From IMG/VR virus record IMGVR_UViG_3300041411_000129, positions 1 through 64,000 of that record: a DNA stretch of 64,000 bases; one strand, written 5' to 3'. A program made the translations under genes and the position numbers. How positions within the stretch are numbered: position 1 is the first letter of the stretch; every line of letters starts with the position of its first letter. Below, one piece after another: positions 39,093 to 48,569 of the stretch. The notes under the pieces are model-generated. The model had not been told where the DNA came from. It did not search any database and saw only the letters and a list, made by a program, of their open reading frames with translations. Source of the stretch: a virus.

Positions 39093-39830
39093 TTATAGAG
39101 GGTTCCACGACGATGGAAGCTTGACGAGGTTGTCGTAGTCGCCGAGTGTGGCAGGAATTGCAGAACCAATCGGGCTATGGCTGACGCGGAATGTGTCAAT
39201 CCGCAGACAGTTAGCAAACGACATCGAAACGATACCAGCAGGACCAGTGGTGATCCTGCCGATGTACATTACCGATACCGATTCAGGTGGAGAGTCAGCC
39301 CGACACTGATAAGTAACGATACCGAACGTCGAACGAACGTAAACGTAAAACGTCTTGTTCGCTGGCGCTGGATCGATAGCCAGTAGGTTGATTGACGTCG
39401 GTTGAAGAACGTAGGGTGTTCCGGACAAGATCGTGTTCATCACACGGTTGCACGATGCCACCCATCCGTTAAACGTCCACGACGCATTCACCTGCGGATC
39501 AGTCAACTCATCCACCCAACCGTAACTGGAGACAGGGACGATCGAGATCGGAACCTTCTGCCCCAATTTGTTGTTGATGGTGTTAGCTGTATACGAGCCG
39601 ATGGTATCCATAGACTCGTTGTGCGGATTGTTTCTTAACGCCTTGTGTGCCGCCAGCGCATCGCGCGCCGGCTTCAACAGACCTAACCAATCAAACGTAC
39701 CGATCAGATCAGCGTCATCCGCTTCAAGAGCCAATGCGCGCTTACGAGCGAGCAGACGTTTAATCTGCTCATCGTAGTGTCTGAAGTACTTACTGACCAG
39801 GAGATACCCGGCCGTAATAGGACCTGCCAT
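39093..39830 (-). CDS. Short tail-fibre protein with shared C-terminal domain
   Basis: The start is set at MAGPITAGYLLVSK because AAAGGAGGTC lies six to seven bases upstream; an eight-codon upstream extension has none. The product has 245 residues: a helical basic N-terminus ('YDEQIKRLLARKRALALE'), the fibre hinge 'HKALRNNPHNESMDTIG' (an N-P-H motif typical of phage fibre repeats), then the C-terminal domain common to six genes here: 'NKTFYVYVRSTFGIVTYQCR', 'MYIGRITTGPAGIVSMSF', 'TFRVSHSPIGSAIPAT'. It is the last gene of fibre module 1. Confidence 0.8.
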   Translation of the reverse strand: MAGPITAGYLLVSKYFRHYDEQIKRLLARKRALALEADDADLIGTFDWLGLLKPARDALAAHKALRNNPHNESMDTIGSYTANTINNKLGQKVPISIVPVSSYGWVDELTDPQVNASWTFNGWVASCNRVMNTILSGTPYVLQPTSINLLAIDPAPANKTFYVYVRSTFGIVTYQCRADSPPESVSVMYIGRITTGPAGIVSMSFANCLRIDTFRVSHSPIGSAIPATLGDYDNLVKLPSSWNPL

Positions 39831-39841
39831 GGTGACCTCCT

Positions 39842-40522
39842 TTAAGTCGTCCAACCACTGTTGATGTTGGAAGGCGCAGCCTGAGTACCAGTAGATGCAG
39901 GGATAGCCAGACCACGAGGAACTTGAGTTACAGCAGCCTGACCTAGTCGAACAATCTGAACCATCGCCGGCGTATAAACACCACCAGCATAGTTCACAGC
40001 GCCGAAGATGATCTTGTTCAAGCTCTCAGTCACGTTGGTTGTAACTGCAACCGAAGCTACGCGGTTAGGCGCAAGTCCAGTGACGTTAACCACCACGTAC
40101 TGCCTGGCGGCTGTACTCAAGGTGAGGTTAGCAGCCGCTACGTTGACCTTACGACCTTGGAAGATCATGGTAAAGGCAGGGACGTTCAACATCCCTGCGC
40201 CTACCGTTACTGCTACCAAAGGAACCTTACTTACAGGTACTGCATCCTTTGGATAGTAGTTGACCTTCTGAAGATCGAACTGAGTCTTCGACATGCCGCC
40301 CAACAGAGCGAGAGTATCGCCGTGGGCGTTGACCGTGTCTTCGTGAGTCTTGACTTCCCCACGGATGATGGCAACAAGATCCGCAAGCGAATACCCATTG
40401 ATACGATCCGAGTTGTACGCACGAACGGCGAACTGAGCGGCTCGGTCGATGAGGCGCTTTACTTCCTCCTTCCACAACCCGAACTTGGTCTCTAAGTTCT
40501 GCCGGATCTCTTCTTCCGTCAT
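39842..40522 (-). CDS. Short tail-fibre protein, diverged C-terminal domain
   Basis: The product has 226 residues. The N-terminus is a charged coiled-coil-like helix ('EEIRQNLETKFGLWKEEVKR'), then 'HEDTVNAHGDTLALLGGMSK', a phage-fibre-like H-x-x-T repeat, then a beta domain ending 'VPRGLAIPASTGTQAAPSN' and 'INSGWTT'. The G-x-A-I-P-x-S/T and final W are the only strong traces of the shared C-terminal domain, so this member has diverged most. It lies three bases from the end of the 978-residue fibre gene. Probably an accessory fibre or chaperone of the module. Confidence 0.75.
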   Translation of the reverse strand: MTEEEIRQNLETKFGLWKEEVKRLIDRAAQFAVRAYNSDRINGYSLADLVAIIRGEVKTHEDTVNAHGDTLALLGGMSKTQFDLQKVNYYPKDAVPVSKVPLVAVTVGAGMLNVPAFTMIFQGRKVNVAAANLTLSTAARQYVVVNVTGLAPNRVASVAVTTNVTESLNKIIFGAVNYAGGVYTPAMVQIVRLGQAAVTQVPRGLAIPASTGTQAAPSNINSGWTT

Positions 40523-40524
40523 GT

Positions 40525-43461
40525 TTATCTCCAGTTCAGGCGGCCAGGTGTGTTAGGCGTACCGGACGTGAGTGGGATACCAGAACCTTGCGATGCACGA
40601 GCAAGAACCATTCCACCGATAGCCACCCGCTTCGCAGTGATAACTGCGTTGAGACCAGCGTTCGTAGTGGTGAAGTAACCTAGGTACAGAGAAGCCTCGG
40701 CAACCGGAGTCGCTGTAGAGCCATCAACGATCTTGTACGACAACACACCAGCGATCTTCACGATCCAGACGTGATACGTCTTGTTGATGTCCACCCCAGG
40801 CGTTAGCTCGTAGGTAGTCTGTCCAATCGACTGATAGACGCCATCCAACATAGCCGGCGCATCATCAGAGAAGTAAACAGTCCACGCACTCACCGTTTTC
40901 TGGGATACGATCACGATTGAGTTGTTGATGTTCGCAATCTGTGCATCGTAATACTGGTTGAGTCCCTGAGACGGCGGCGCGGATGTAGCCACCAATGTCC
41001 CAATCATCTTCGTACCGCAGTCAATCTGACCACGAATAAATTCGGATGATTTCGTGAAGTACAATCCACGGTTAGGGAAGTTCAAGAATCCGCAAGGTGC
41101 GACATGAACGTAGTTCCAGAAGGGATCACCGATGAACGACCAAACACCACCAGTCCATGTGGCGAGAATCATCAGCTGCTCACGGTCACCTGAAACCAGG
41201 TTAACTACCGGTGGCGTCAGGCCGAGTGTATAGCCGTTACTGGTTGGACGAATTACAGTTTGACCAGCCTCAGCCCAATAATCCAAGGAAATGGAATTAC
41301 TAGCCCCGTAGACACTATTCACTTGCGCAAATGTACCCGTCTGAAGACTGGCGGCGGTAACGTTTTGACGACTACCTGCGATGTCCACGCTATAAAGGAA
41401 CATGCGTGTGACACGATCGCTACCGATATACAGCCCGCTGACGAATGGTGGTAAGCCACCGTATAGCTGAGGTACGATCAACTCGAATAGCAGGTTCTCA
41501 GCGGTGTTCGGTCCGTAGTACAGACCGATACCTCGCGCAGCCAGATTGTTGATGATCTGCTGTTTGAGACTGTTCATCACCGCTGGCGATGTTTGCACAG
41601 TACCTGAGCTATTCATGTTGGTATCGATGTTGTACGCCCGAACCAACGGCCCATCTCGGCTGGTAAAACGCGCCTGACTAACGAAGAAGCCACCTGGACC
41701 CGATTCATTAAGCAACTGGATGGCATTACCTTCAGCAATACCCAGAGTGTTCAACTGATATCGGTTCTTCGTAGGAGAGAATCCGCGATAGGCGTATGCG
41801 GCAGTAACTGACGAGTATTGGTAGTCTGGGTTACCTTCCAATACAGATCTAACTCCCCAGCGACCGTATTGGTTAGCTGAATTCCGCGCGTTGTTCACGC
41901 AACTGACCACGTAATCGCCGATGTTGGAGTGAGCTGCAAATGACTCAGTCAAACCGCTACCATACCGACCAGTGAGGTTAGTGCCGAGGGTTTTAGGTCC
42001 CCAGAGTGTGCGAGCATCAAAGATGGTGAACGGGTCAGCGTTCTGAGGATAATCGATACGGTACAGAGTCCGCGATGTGTAATACGTGGATGTCTGGTGA
42101 GTCCACATCTGGTTGAACTTCGTGGTATATATCGATGCTGCCGATTGACCACCCAGCGTAGACAAGAAAATACCAGACGTAGCCAGCGGGGCAGCGGGGC
42201 TATCGTTGAACGTGAACACGGCGCCATTGTAGTTGATCACAGCCTTTTGGTTGTAATAACGAGCAACGTCAATAACCTTGTTGTCAGGGATCAGGAAGTT
42301 GAAAACGTAGTTCCGACCAATCTCTGAGGTCGCGCCATCCACAGCGTAGAACTGCTGATAGAACTGCTGGAAAACGTTGACACGCCCGTCTTCCCGAACC
42401 ATTACCTGTCTACCACAACTCGCGTTAACGAGTGAGTGCATCCCAGCTGGGCTACCAGTCATGACGAACGGAGTTTGACCGCTATCGAACAACTGGATGT
42501 CATCGCTACCAATAACACCGCCCGATCCACGGTTAATGGTCCAACCAGTCACACGTTCGAATCCACCCAACGTACCTGAGATCAGATTAGCGACAGGGCA
42601 CCGCCAAACTCGATAACCGATCTTATTTTCAGCGAAGAGATCGATCAGGAAGTAAGCCCAACCGCCTTTGATGTAACCCATAGGCACGCCGAACTGGGCA
42701 GGACCGGCGCCGGTATGTTCCATGTAGCCCCGAAGAACTACGTTGAAGAGATAACCTTCAGGAATGAAGAAGCCGGTATGTTTCGTGTGGTCCATCGTGT
42801 TATTTGTAAGCGACACGAAGTATCCGTTACGAGCTCCATCAGACTTGTTACACATCACGCCGATGATGAGATCTTGGCTACCATGAAGGATCGCCATTGC
42901 TCTCAAGCTGGCTGGGAAATAGGCCGGCTCATATCGGGTGTTGGACATGATGATCTTGGTGAGGTCCGTCTCTGTCTGCGCGTTGCGGATGTAGCCGTAG
43001 TAAACCCCTTTGGAGTCACCGTCAGTACCTGTCCGCAACATCATCAGAGTGCCGTTGTCCTCCATCATCATCGCCACGGTACTCCAAGGAGTCAGGTTAG
43101 AACCCGACTCAAAGGAACCAGTGATGTTCGGCGGAAGGAATTCACGGTCACCGTAGAAAGACATTGGAACGCCAGAGTCCGCATCCAAGATGAGGTCGAG
43201 GCTGGCGTCGAATTCTTCCTTGTTGTAACTGCCAAGACTGTTCGGAACATCCTTGTGGATATTCTGACCTTTCTTGTCGGTGTGTGCAGTTACTTCAGCA
43301 AGCAATTGTGCCTGAACTTGGGCAGCTGTTTTGTTTTCCAGCTTGTCGGCGTAATCAGCATGCTGGGTACGATCAGCTGGCCGTGCCAGCGCAGCCATGA
43401 GTTCAGTTTTGAATTCCCTGAACCCAGCAGCAACAGCAGCAAGGGCTGTAGTCTTCGACAT
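40525..43461 (-). CDS. Large tail-fibre protein, module 1
   Basis: A 978-residue protein. The first 100 residues are helical ('FREFKTELMAALARPADRTQ') with 'EVTAHTDKKGQNIHKDVPNS' as the fibre hinge. A long beta-rich shaft follows, with 'GSFESGSNLTPWSTVAMMME' and 'GTLMMLRTGTDGDSKGVYYG', which aligns to 'GTFESGTTTFNPKTAAMMFE' and 'GTLVYLRNATNGSVRGVFYA' in the 967-residue gene at 45650. The end has the shared domain ('DINKTYHVWIVKIAGVLSYK', 'GIPLTSGTPNTPGRLNW'). It is very probably a receptor-binding fibre of the tail. The C-terminal R-V-A-I-G-G segment is diverged from the other copies, which fits variation at the host-contact end. Confidence 0.85.
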   Translation of the reverse strand: MSKTTALAAVAAGFREFKTELMAALARPADRTQHADYADKLENKTAAQVQAQLLAEVTAHTDKKGQNIHKDVPNSLGSYNKEEFDASLDLILDADSGVPMSFYGDREFLPPNITGSFESGSNLTPWSTVAMMMEDNGTLMMLRTGTDGDSKGVYYGYIRNAQTETDLTKIIMSNTRYEPAYFPASLRAMAILHGSQDLIIGVMCNKSDGARNGYFVSLTNNTMDHTKHTGFFIPEGYLFNVVLRGYMEHTGAGPAQFGVPMGYIKGGWAYFLIDLFAENKIGYRVWRCPVANLISGTLGGFERVTGWTINRGSGGVIGSDDIQLFDSGQTPFVMTGSPAGMHSLVNASCGRQVMVREDGRVNVFQQFYQQFYAVDGATSEIGRNYVFNFLIPDNKVIDVARYYNQKAVINYNGAVFTFNDSPAAPLATSGIFLSTLGGQSAASIYTTKFNQMWTHQTSTYYTSRTLYRIDYPQNADPFTIFDARTLWGPKTLGTNLTGRYGSGLTESFAAHSNIGDYVVSCVNNARNSANQYGRWGVRSVLEGNPDYQYSSVTAAYAYRGFSPTKNRYQLNTLGIAEGNAIQLLNESGPGGFFVSQARFTSRDGPLVRAYNIDTNMNSSGTVQTSPAVMNSLKQQIINNLAARGIGLYYGPNTAENLLFELIVPQLYGGLPPFVSGLYIGSDRVTRMFLYSVDIAGSRQNVTAASLQTGTFAQVNSVYGASNSISLDYWAEAGQTVIRPTSNGYTLGLTPPVVNLVSGDREQLMILATWTGGVWSFIGDPFWNYVHVAPCGFLNFPNRGLYFTKSSEFIRGQIDCGTKMIGTLVATSAPPSQGLNQYYDAQIANINNSIVIVSQKTVSAWTVYFSDDAPAMLDGVYQSIGQTTYELTPGVDINKTYHVWIVKIAGVLSYKIVDGSTATPVAEASLYLGYFTTTNAGLNAVITAKRVAIGGMVLARASQGSGIPLTSGTPNTPGRLNWR

Positions 43462-43488
43462 CGTAGAAACTCCTGGATGCGCTTTGGT

Positions 43489-44130
43489 TTAAAGTAACGC
43501 CAGTTCGCCAGCGGCTGTTTCGAAGCAGAGAGCGAGCTTCATGCAGAAGTCATCGATCGAATCGAACTTCTTGCCGACCTGAGTCAGAAGCAGTTGACGA
43601 GATGCCAGATCACCATCGCGGATAGCCGCGGCGATATCAGCATTGGACTCGACAACGTACTTCATGCCATACAGGTCGTAGGCGCTATGCAAGTGCGGTG
43701 CAGGAACGAACTGGGAAGGAACCCCGATAAGGTCACCCCACGCCACTGGGCGGTTATCGTTCTGCAACGCTTCGATGGCTTGTTTGAGTGCATACGTAGA
43801 GAATGAAAATTCACCACCTACGTACTGGCACGTCAGAAGGATGTTGGTACTGACATCTGGATTAACGATCTGCACTGCCGAGTAGACAGCTTGGCCGGCG
43901 GCGTTAGACGCTTCCCGGTAGTAGTGAACCAGGTTGTAGTCATCGACTGCATCCAGCTCACGACCGTTAGCCGCATCCTTGATGATGACGTTACCGCCGA
44001 AGAATGGACCGTAGTCAGCAACGAAGATCCGACCTTTCACCGATCCAATCGAGTGCGCCTCATCGATCACTTTGTTATCAGGACTTGTCCCGAAAAGGTC
44101 GAGAGGATATTTGAAGATAGTGTTAGCCAT
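43489..44130 (-). CDS. Tail-fibre connector protein, module 1
   Basis: The product has 213 residues and starts MANTIFKYPLDLFGTSPDN. 'NKVIDEAHSI' with 'FVADYGPFFGGNVIIKDA' matches 'NKVINEKRTL' with 'ILPWAGPFFRDTMVLKHT' in the protein at 48570; both continue with G-R-x-L and D-Y/W. This is the N-terminal pattern of proteins that join fibres to the baseplate in jumbo phages. The middle has 'GVPSQFVPAPHLHSAYDLYG' (P-x-x-H-x-H/D, a further parallel to 'PPTEHNHPADDLTGM'). The C-terminus is shorter than in the sister. No clear ribosome site near the start (GGGG lies about 15 bases upstream). Confidence 0.75.
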   Translation of the reverse strand: MANTIFKYPLDLFGTSPDNKVIDEAHSIGSVKGRIFVADYGPFFGGNVIIKDAANGRELDAVDDYNLVHYYREASNAAGQAVYSAVQIVNPDVSTNILLTCQYVGGEFSFSTYALKQAIEALQNDNRPVAWGDLIGVPSQFVPAPHLHSAYDLYGMKYVVESNADIAAAIRDGDLASRQLLLTQVGKKFDSIDDFCMKLALCFETAAGELALL

Positions 44131-44196
44131 TTCAGCATAACCCCGAAAGAAGAGGATTGGAGATTACTAGCCGTCTGAGTACAAAGGATTTGCGAC

Positions 44197-44916
44197 TTAC
44201 GAAATCCACGCAGGATTAAGTTGAGCCAACAAGTCAGGCGTGCTGGTAGTAACAGGGATTGCAGAACCTACAGGCGTTGCAGAGACACGGTACGTATCGA
44301 TGCGAGTAACCCGTTGGATAGCGAAGGAAGAGATCCCTGCGGCGCCAGTGACGACCTTACCGATGTACATCCTACCGCTTGTCTCGGCAAATGCATCTGG
44401 CGACACCAGATACTTGATTACAGACCCATCGAACCGCAGATAAACGAAGAACGTTTTGTTCGCCGCATTCGGTACGAGTGCGTTGAGGTCGATGTTGATA
44501 ATCGGAGCTGGTAAATCGTACCCAGCCATCATCGATGGAACTTGAGCCGTGAAGGACAGAACCCATCCAGAAAACGAGATGGGTAGAGCCGATCCAGCGA
44601 AATCACCATACCGGCTGATAGGCAGCGATCCACGAGGGATAGCGATACCCAACACTACATTAACCGTTGCGTTATCCACGCCATCAAGACTATCAGCGGT
44701 GATTCCGTGCGGGTTATTCCTATCAGCAGCGTGCGTTGTACCAATAGCTTTGCCGGCGTCAATGAGTGTGGTTGCTGTATCCGTTCCGATTAGTTTGGAG
44801 TTGTCGGCCAAACCAGCGGTATCCGGCTTCCTACTTAATGCCGCTAAGACTTTTACACGAAGCGCATCAAACGCGTCGTGCATTATCTGAATTAGCTGGG
44901 AATTATCTTCAGCCAT
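44197..44916 (-). CDS. Short tail-fibre protein, module 2
   Basis: The product has 239 residues with GGAG before the start. Helical N-terminus ('IQIMHDAFDALRVKVLAALS'), the hinge 'HAADRNNPHGITADSLDGVD', then the shared C-terminal domain in full: 'NKTFFVYLRFDGSVIKYLVS', 'SGRMYIGKVVTGAAGISSFA', 'RIDTYRVSATPVGSAIPVT', ending W-I-S. It is closest to 44929 and 39093. Short fibre proteins with the same end as the long ones could form mixed trimers or act as alternative tips. That is inference. Confidence 0.8.
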   Translation of the reverse strand: MAEDNSQLIQIMHDAFDALRVKVLAALSRKPDTAGLADNSKLIGTDTATTLIDAGKAIGTTHAADRNNPHGITADSLDGVDNATVNVVLGIAIPRGSLPISRYGDFAGSALPISFSGWVLSFTAQVPSMMAGYDLPAPIINIDLNALVPNAANKTFFVYLRFDGSVIKYLVSPDAFAETSGRMYIGKVVTGAAGISSFAIQRVTRIDTYRVSATPVGSAIPVTTSTPDLLAQLNPAWIS

Positions 44917-44928
44917 GAGTTACTCCGA

Positions 44929-45645
44929 TTAACTTAACCAATCGTTACCGATGTGGTCGTTAAAGACCGGCAGGTCAGCAGTGCTAGGAATCGCCCCACC
45001 AACAGCATCTTTGGAGATACGGTAATGATCAAGCTTAGTCACTGCGGTCAGGTTAACTGCTGTAAACGTGTTAGCGTTGGTCGTTACAGTACCAATGAAG
45101 AAGCGAGTCCACGTTTCAATTAGCGTTGTTTCAGACACCGTGTACTGGGCAACGCCGCCGACAATTTCGACGTACACCTTGTACGTCTTGTTAGCAGGGT
45201 CACCGAACAGCGCTACGAAGTCGAGCGATTGCGCAGGGAGGCTGTAATACGTACCCCACATGAGCAAAGGGTTCTCTGTCAGGAAGTTCAGAACGAACTG
45301 AACGTAACCAGTCAAGACGATAGTCCCACCGAGATCACCAAACTGAGAGACGGGAAGAATACCTTGAACCAATTTCTCAGCCGCTGTTGCATTCACAGCC
45401 GCAGGTGTTGGTGCATCCAGAATAACTGGGGTTAACCCATGTGGATTGTTCGTCAACAGAGCGTGAGCTGAGATAGACGAATCGATTTGAGTTTTCATAC
45501 TCGACGGAATCACCCCATTGAGCGCGGTACTGTCGTCAGCAGTACCGGCCGTTGGAGCTTTCCGGGTCAAGATGCGAGTGATTTGGTTAGTGAACGATGT
45601 CACCTTCGTCTTCAGCTCTTCAATCTTTTCCAGAAGCGTTGACAT
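44929..45645 (-). CDS. Short tail-fibre protein, module 2
   Basis: The product has 238 residues. N-terminal helix 'LLEKIEELKTKVTSFTNQIT', hinge 'HALLTNNPHGLTPVILDAPT', then the shared domain: 'NKTYKVYVEIVGGVAQYTVS', 'TRFFIGTVTTNANTFTAVNL', 'KLDHYRISKDAVGGAIPST', ending W-L-S. The gaps to neighbouring genes are 4 and 12 bases. The hinge and C-terminal domain align along their whole length to 44197, which makes them recent tandem duplicates compared with 39093. Confidence 0.8.
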   Translation of the reverse strand: MSTLLEKIEELKTKVTSFTNQITRILTRKAPTAGTADDSTALNGVIPSSMKTQIDSSISAHALLTNNPHGLTPVILDAPTPAAVNATAAEKLVQGILPVSQFGDLGGTIVLTGYVQFVLNFLTENPLLMWGTYYSLPAQSLDFVALFGDPANKTYKVYVEIVGGVAQYTVSETTLIETWTRFFIGTVTTNANTFTAVNLTAVTKLDHYRISKDAVGGAIPSTADLPVFNDHIGNDWLS

Positions 45646-45649
45646 TTGA

Positions 45650-48553
45650 TCAGCTCCATTCCAAGGTGTCTGGGGATGAAGGCAAGCCGTTACTCACAGG
45701 AATCGACGAACCCTTCGCTTCAGTGTTGAGGCGGAAGGTGCCAATGCGAGTGACTTTATCTGTAACGATCGAAGTGATCTTCACGTCGTTCGTAGTGATA
45801 GTACCTAGGTACATCGTACCGATACCCTCTGGAGAAGGACCAGCTTCAATCGCGTACGAACAGCTATCACCTGACTGCTTCAGATAAATGTAGAACGTCT
45901 TATTCTTCAAGGTTCCTTCCGCAGTAAACAGAAGGGACAAGTCGATGCTTTGCACCGGCATCACGAAGTACTTCCCACCAATCACAACAGGCACAGGTTC
46001 AGAGAAGTAAACGATCCATCCTTGCGCCACTTCTTGGGAAGCGAGAACTGTACGCTGCTCAATAGGTGGTACTGTCGCCTTAACCCAAGTATCGAATTCA
46101 GCTTCAGTTTTAGCGATTGGTAGGAATACCAATTTAGTCGCATCGTCAGAGATACCTGATTCAGCCAACGTAGACCAGCTATAACCAAACCCTAAGTCAG
46201 GTGAAGCGACGAAGTTGCGGGTGTTGGTATAATGGTTGAAGAGAACGTTGTTGAACACGTTAGCGCTGACAAACAACCCGGTTGACTTCTTGTACTTGAA
46301 CGCAACGCTGGACAGAGCGGCAGAGCCTGGTACGTTTACGTTCCAGACGTTCGATGCACCAATGAGGAAAGCATCAGCCACTTCGTAGATGCAGCAGGCG
46401 CCAGCGTTATTCGAGTTAACCGAAGAATATCCGATACTCGCAGCAGTGTTTGTGTACAATATCCCAGGAGCGAGTATCACGCCAATGCTGGCAATTGCAA
46501 TCACGTTACCTGCACCATCAGTAGACAGGTTAACCTGGGCTACAGTGATACCGTGCTTCTTGTCAGTTGTCATGAAACTACACATGACGAACGGTGGACA
46601 TGCGGTGGCAGTCGGGATTACCAGATCGACTTTGATCGTATCGACGCTATAGCCAAGACCTGTCAGTTGTGAACTGAGCATGCCTTCGAGCGAGGTCATC
46701 AAAGCAGCGCTGATGGCGACCGTAGGACCTACCGCCAACTCTGGACTGATACTAGACGCACCCGTCAGCTTAACGCCGCTGATGAACCGCTTACCAGATA
46801 CGGTAATGATCCCACCCGATGAGACCTCCTGCACCAAACAAACATAGTTCGATTCAGTCAACCCGTCGTCAGCTACATATTTCCGAACAGTCGACGGTTT
46901 ATAGCCAGTCATATCTGACAGATATAGCGACGAGTAATTGTAGGTCGGAGATCCTTCCAATTGGGTATATGCTACACCACGTTTCCAATTACCGGCCGCG
47001 TCAACACCATCTGACCACAGAAGTAGTTTAGTTGGAGAAACGAGAACAGGGGTTACCAAGTTACCGCCGATTGGCGAACCGTATTGAGCCCGGTTAGTCA
47101 CAGCAGCAACGATAGTGGTTTCTGCAACCAGACACTTAAGCGCATTGAACTTATTCGTCCAACCAGTGACTTTACCGTAACTAATGCCGACGCCGTCTAC
47201 GGTGTTCTGATTTGAGATCCGCGCCACGTTACCGGAGTCATCGAACGCGTATTGCGATTGCTGAGCGCCTGGTGAAGACATGGCATCGAGAGTCTGACCA
47301 TCAAATACCGGACCGCTGTAGATATCAGCTGTAACCGTTGTAGATGTAGCGGTGTTCTGAACGTCGAACCCAGGGTCGAGCTGAGCCACCTTCGTTACTG
47401 GATTGTACGTCCAGCTAAACGTCATTGTCTTATACGCCGCGCCAGTCACGACGTAACGAGACTGAGACCAGACCTTAGTGCGAATAGTTCCATCAGGACC
47501 CACAGCCGATGCAAGCGCTGGAACACCGTAGTACATCGCGTTGACCGAGCTGAATGTACCGCTATTGAGAACCATCGGCTTGTCAGCAGGGACAGTACTC
47601 ATGAGTTTATCGCAGAACCGCATCGTACTCCTGTTAGAGTACAGTACGTTTCCGAAACCAGTTGTGGTGATATCGGTCACTGGAGTCACATCCAGTTCGC
47701 CACCGTTTGCTGCAACTACGTCAGCCAGAGGAACCGTAGAGACGTCGACTTCCCATGGATTAGCGCCGGAGCTAACGTTCGTTAGTCCGTAGTAGATGAC
47801 GAGATCCCCAGCGACAAAACACTCACCAGTACCACCACCCATCGCCGCGAACGTGGCTTGAGTTACGATACCGCCCGTATGCTTACTGTCGTCCATGGTG
47901 CCGTTGGTCAACGCTAGGAAATAATCACCTGCAACACCATCGGCATCTTGAAGCTGACCGAAAACAACAGTGCTCGAGCACGAGAATACGGTCTGTGCAG
48001 TCATCCCAACTGGAAAGAAGGAAGGATGATACCGTTTGTTTGTCTTCGTCGGTTGTTGGTTTGGTTTACTGGTAGCCCCTGCAACGTAAGCGTAGAACAC
48101 ACCGCGTACAGAACCGTTGGTTGCGTTACGCAGATAAACTAGCGTGCCGTCATCTTCGAACATCATCGCAGCGGTTTTTGGGTTGAATGTGGTTGTACCA
48201 GATTCGAACGTACCCAAGATACCTGTCGGCAGATAGTTGTTACTACCGAACCGAGAGATGGGGCAGATGCCAGATGGAAGCAGCGGTGCTTGAACAGCAG
48301 TCCACTGATCCTTACTGAGGATACCTACCGACGCCGCGCTATCGTTGTGAGCAGCTTTACCGGTCAACCCAACGTGCGAGTCCACTGCACCGCGAATGAA
48401 CGCGGTGAGTGCCGTTAACGCCATCCCGCCAACCTTGAGAGTATTGTCGGCCAGTACAGCGAACTTACGTTTGTTTTTGACGATATCGGCCGTCAGGCTG
48501 TACAGTCGATTCATCGCCGCTTTGTTCTCGGCGATCTTCTCGCTTAAACTCAT
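45650..48553 (-). CDS. Large tail-fibre protein, module 2
   Basis: A 967-residue paralogue of 40525. Its N-terminus is helical ('AENKAAMNRLYSLTADIVKN') with the hinge 'DSHVGLTGKAAHNDSAASVG'. The shaft has the shared 'GTFESGTTTFNPKTAAMMFE' segment and then a long beta region. The end carries the full C-terminal domain: 'NKTFYIYLKQSGDSCSYAIE', 'GIGTMYLGTITTNDVKITSI', 'RIGTFRLNTEAKGSSIPVS', and final W-S. Two large fibres with different shafts suggest two receptor specificities. Position mirrors 40525 in module 1. Confidence 0.85.
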   Translation of the reverse strand: MSLSEKIAENKAAMNRLYSLTADIVKNKRKFAVLADNTLKVGGMALTALTAFIRGAVDSHVGLTGKAAHNDSAASVGILSKDQWTAVQAPLLPSGICPISRFGSNNYLPTGILGTFESGTTTFNPKTAAMMFEDDGTLVYLRNATNGSVRGVFYAYVAGATSKPNQQPTKTNKRYHPSFFPVGMTAQTVFSCSSTVVFGQLQDADGVAGDYFLALTNGTMDDSKHTGGIVTQATFAAMGGGTGECFVAGDLVIYYGLTNVSSGANPWEVDVSTVPLADVVAANGGELDVTPVTDITTTGFGNVLYSNRSTMRFCDKLMSTVPADKPMVLNSGTFSSVNAMYYGVPALASAVGPDGTIRTKVWSQSRYVVTGAAYKTMTFSWTYNPVTKVAQLDPGFDVQNTATSTTVTADIYSGPVFDGQTLDAMSSPGAQQSQYAFDDSGNVARISNQNTVDGVGISYGKVTGWTNKFNALKCLVAETTIVAAVTNRAQYGSPIGGNLVTPVLVSPTKLLLWSDGVDAAGNWKRGVAYTQLEGSPTYNYSSLYLSDMTGYKPSTVRKYVADDGLTESNYVCLVQEVSSGGIITVSGKRFISGVKLTGASSISPELAVGPTVAISAALMTSLEGMLSSQLTGLGYSVDTIKVDLVIPTATACPPFVMCSFMTTDKKHGITVAQVNLSTDGAGNVIAIASIGVILAPGILYTNTAASIGYSSVNSNNAGACCIYEVADAFLIGASNVWNVNVPGSAALSSVAFKYKKSTGLFVSANVFNNVLFNHYTNTRNFVASPDLGFGYSWSTLAESGISDDATKLVFLPIAKTEAEFDTWVKATVPPIEQRTVLASQEVAQGWIVYFSEPVPVVIGGKYFVMPVQSIDLSLLFTAEGTLKNKTFYIYLKQSGDSCSYAIEAGPSPEGIGTMYLGTITTNDVKITSIVTDKVTRIGTFRLNTEAKGSSIPVSNGLPSSPDTLEWS

Positions 48554-48569
48554 GGGATGGCATCCTTGG

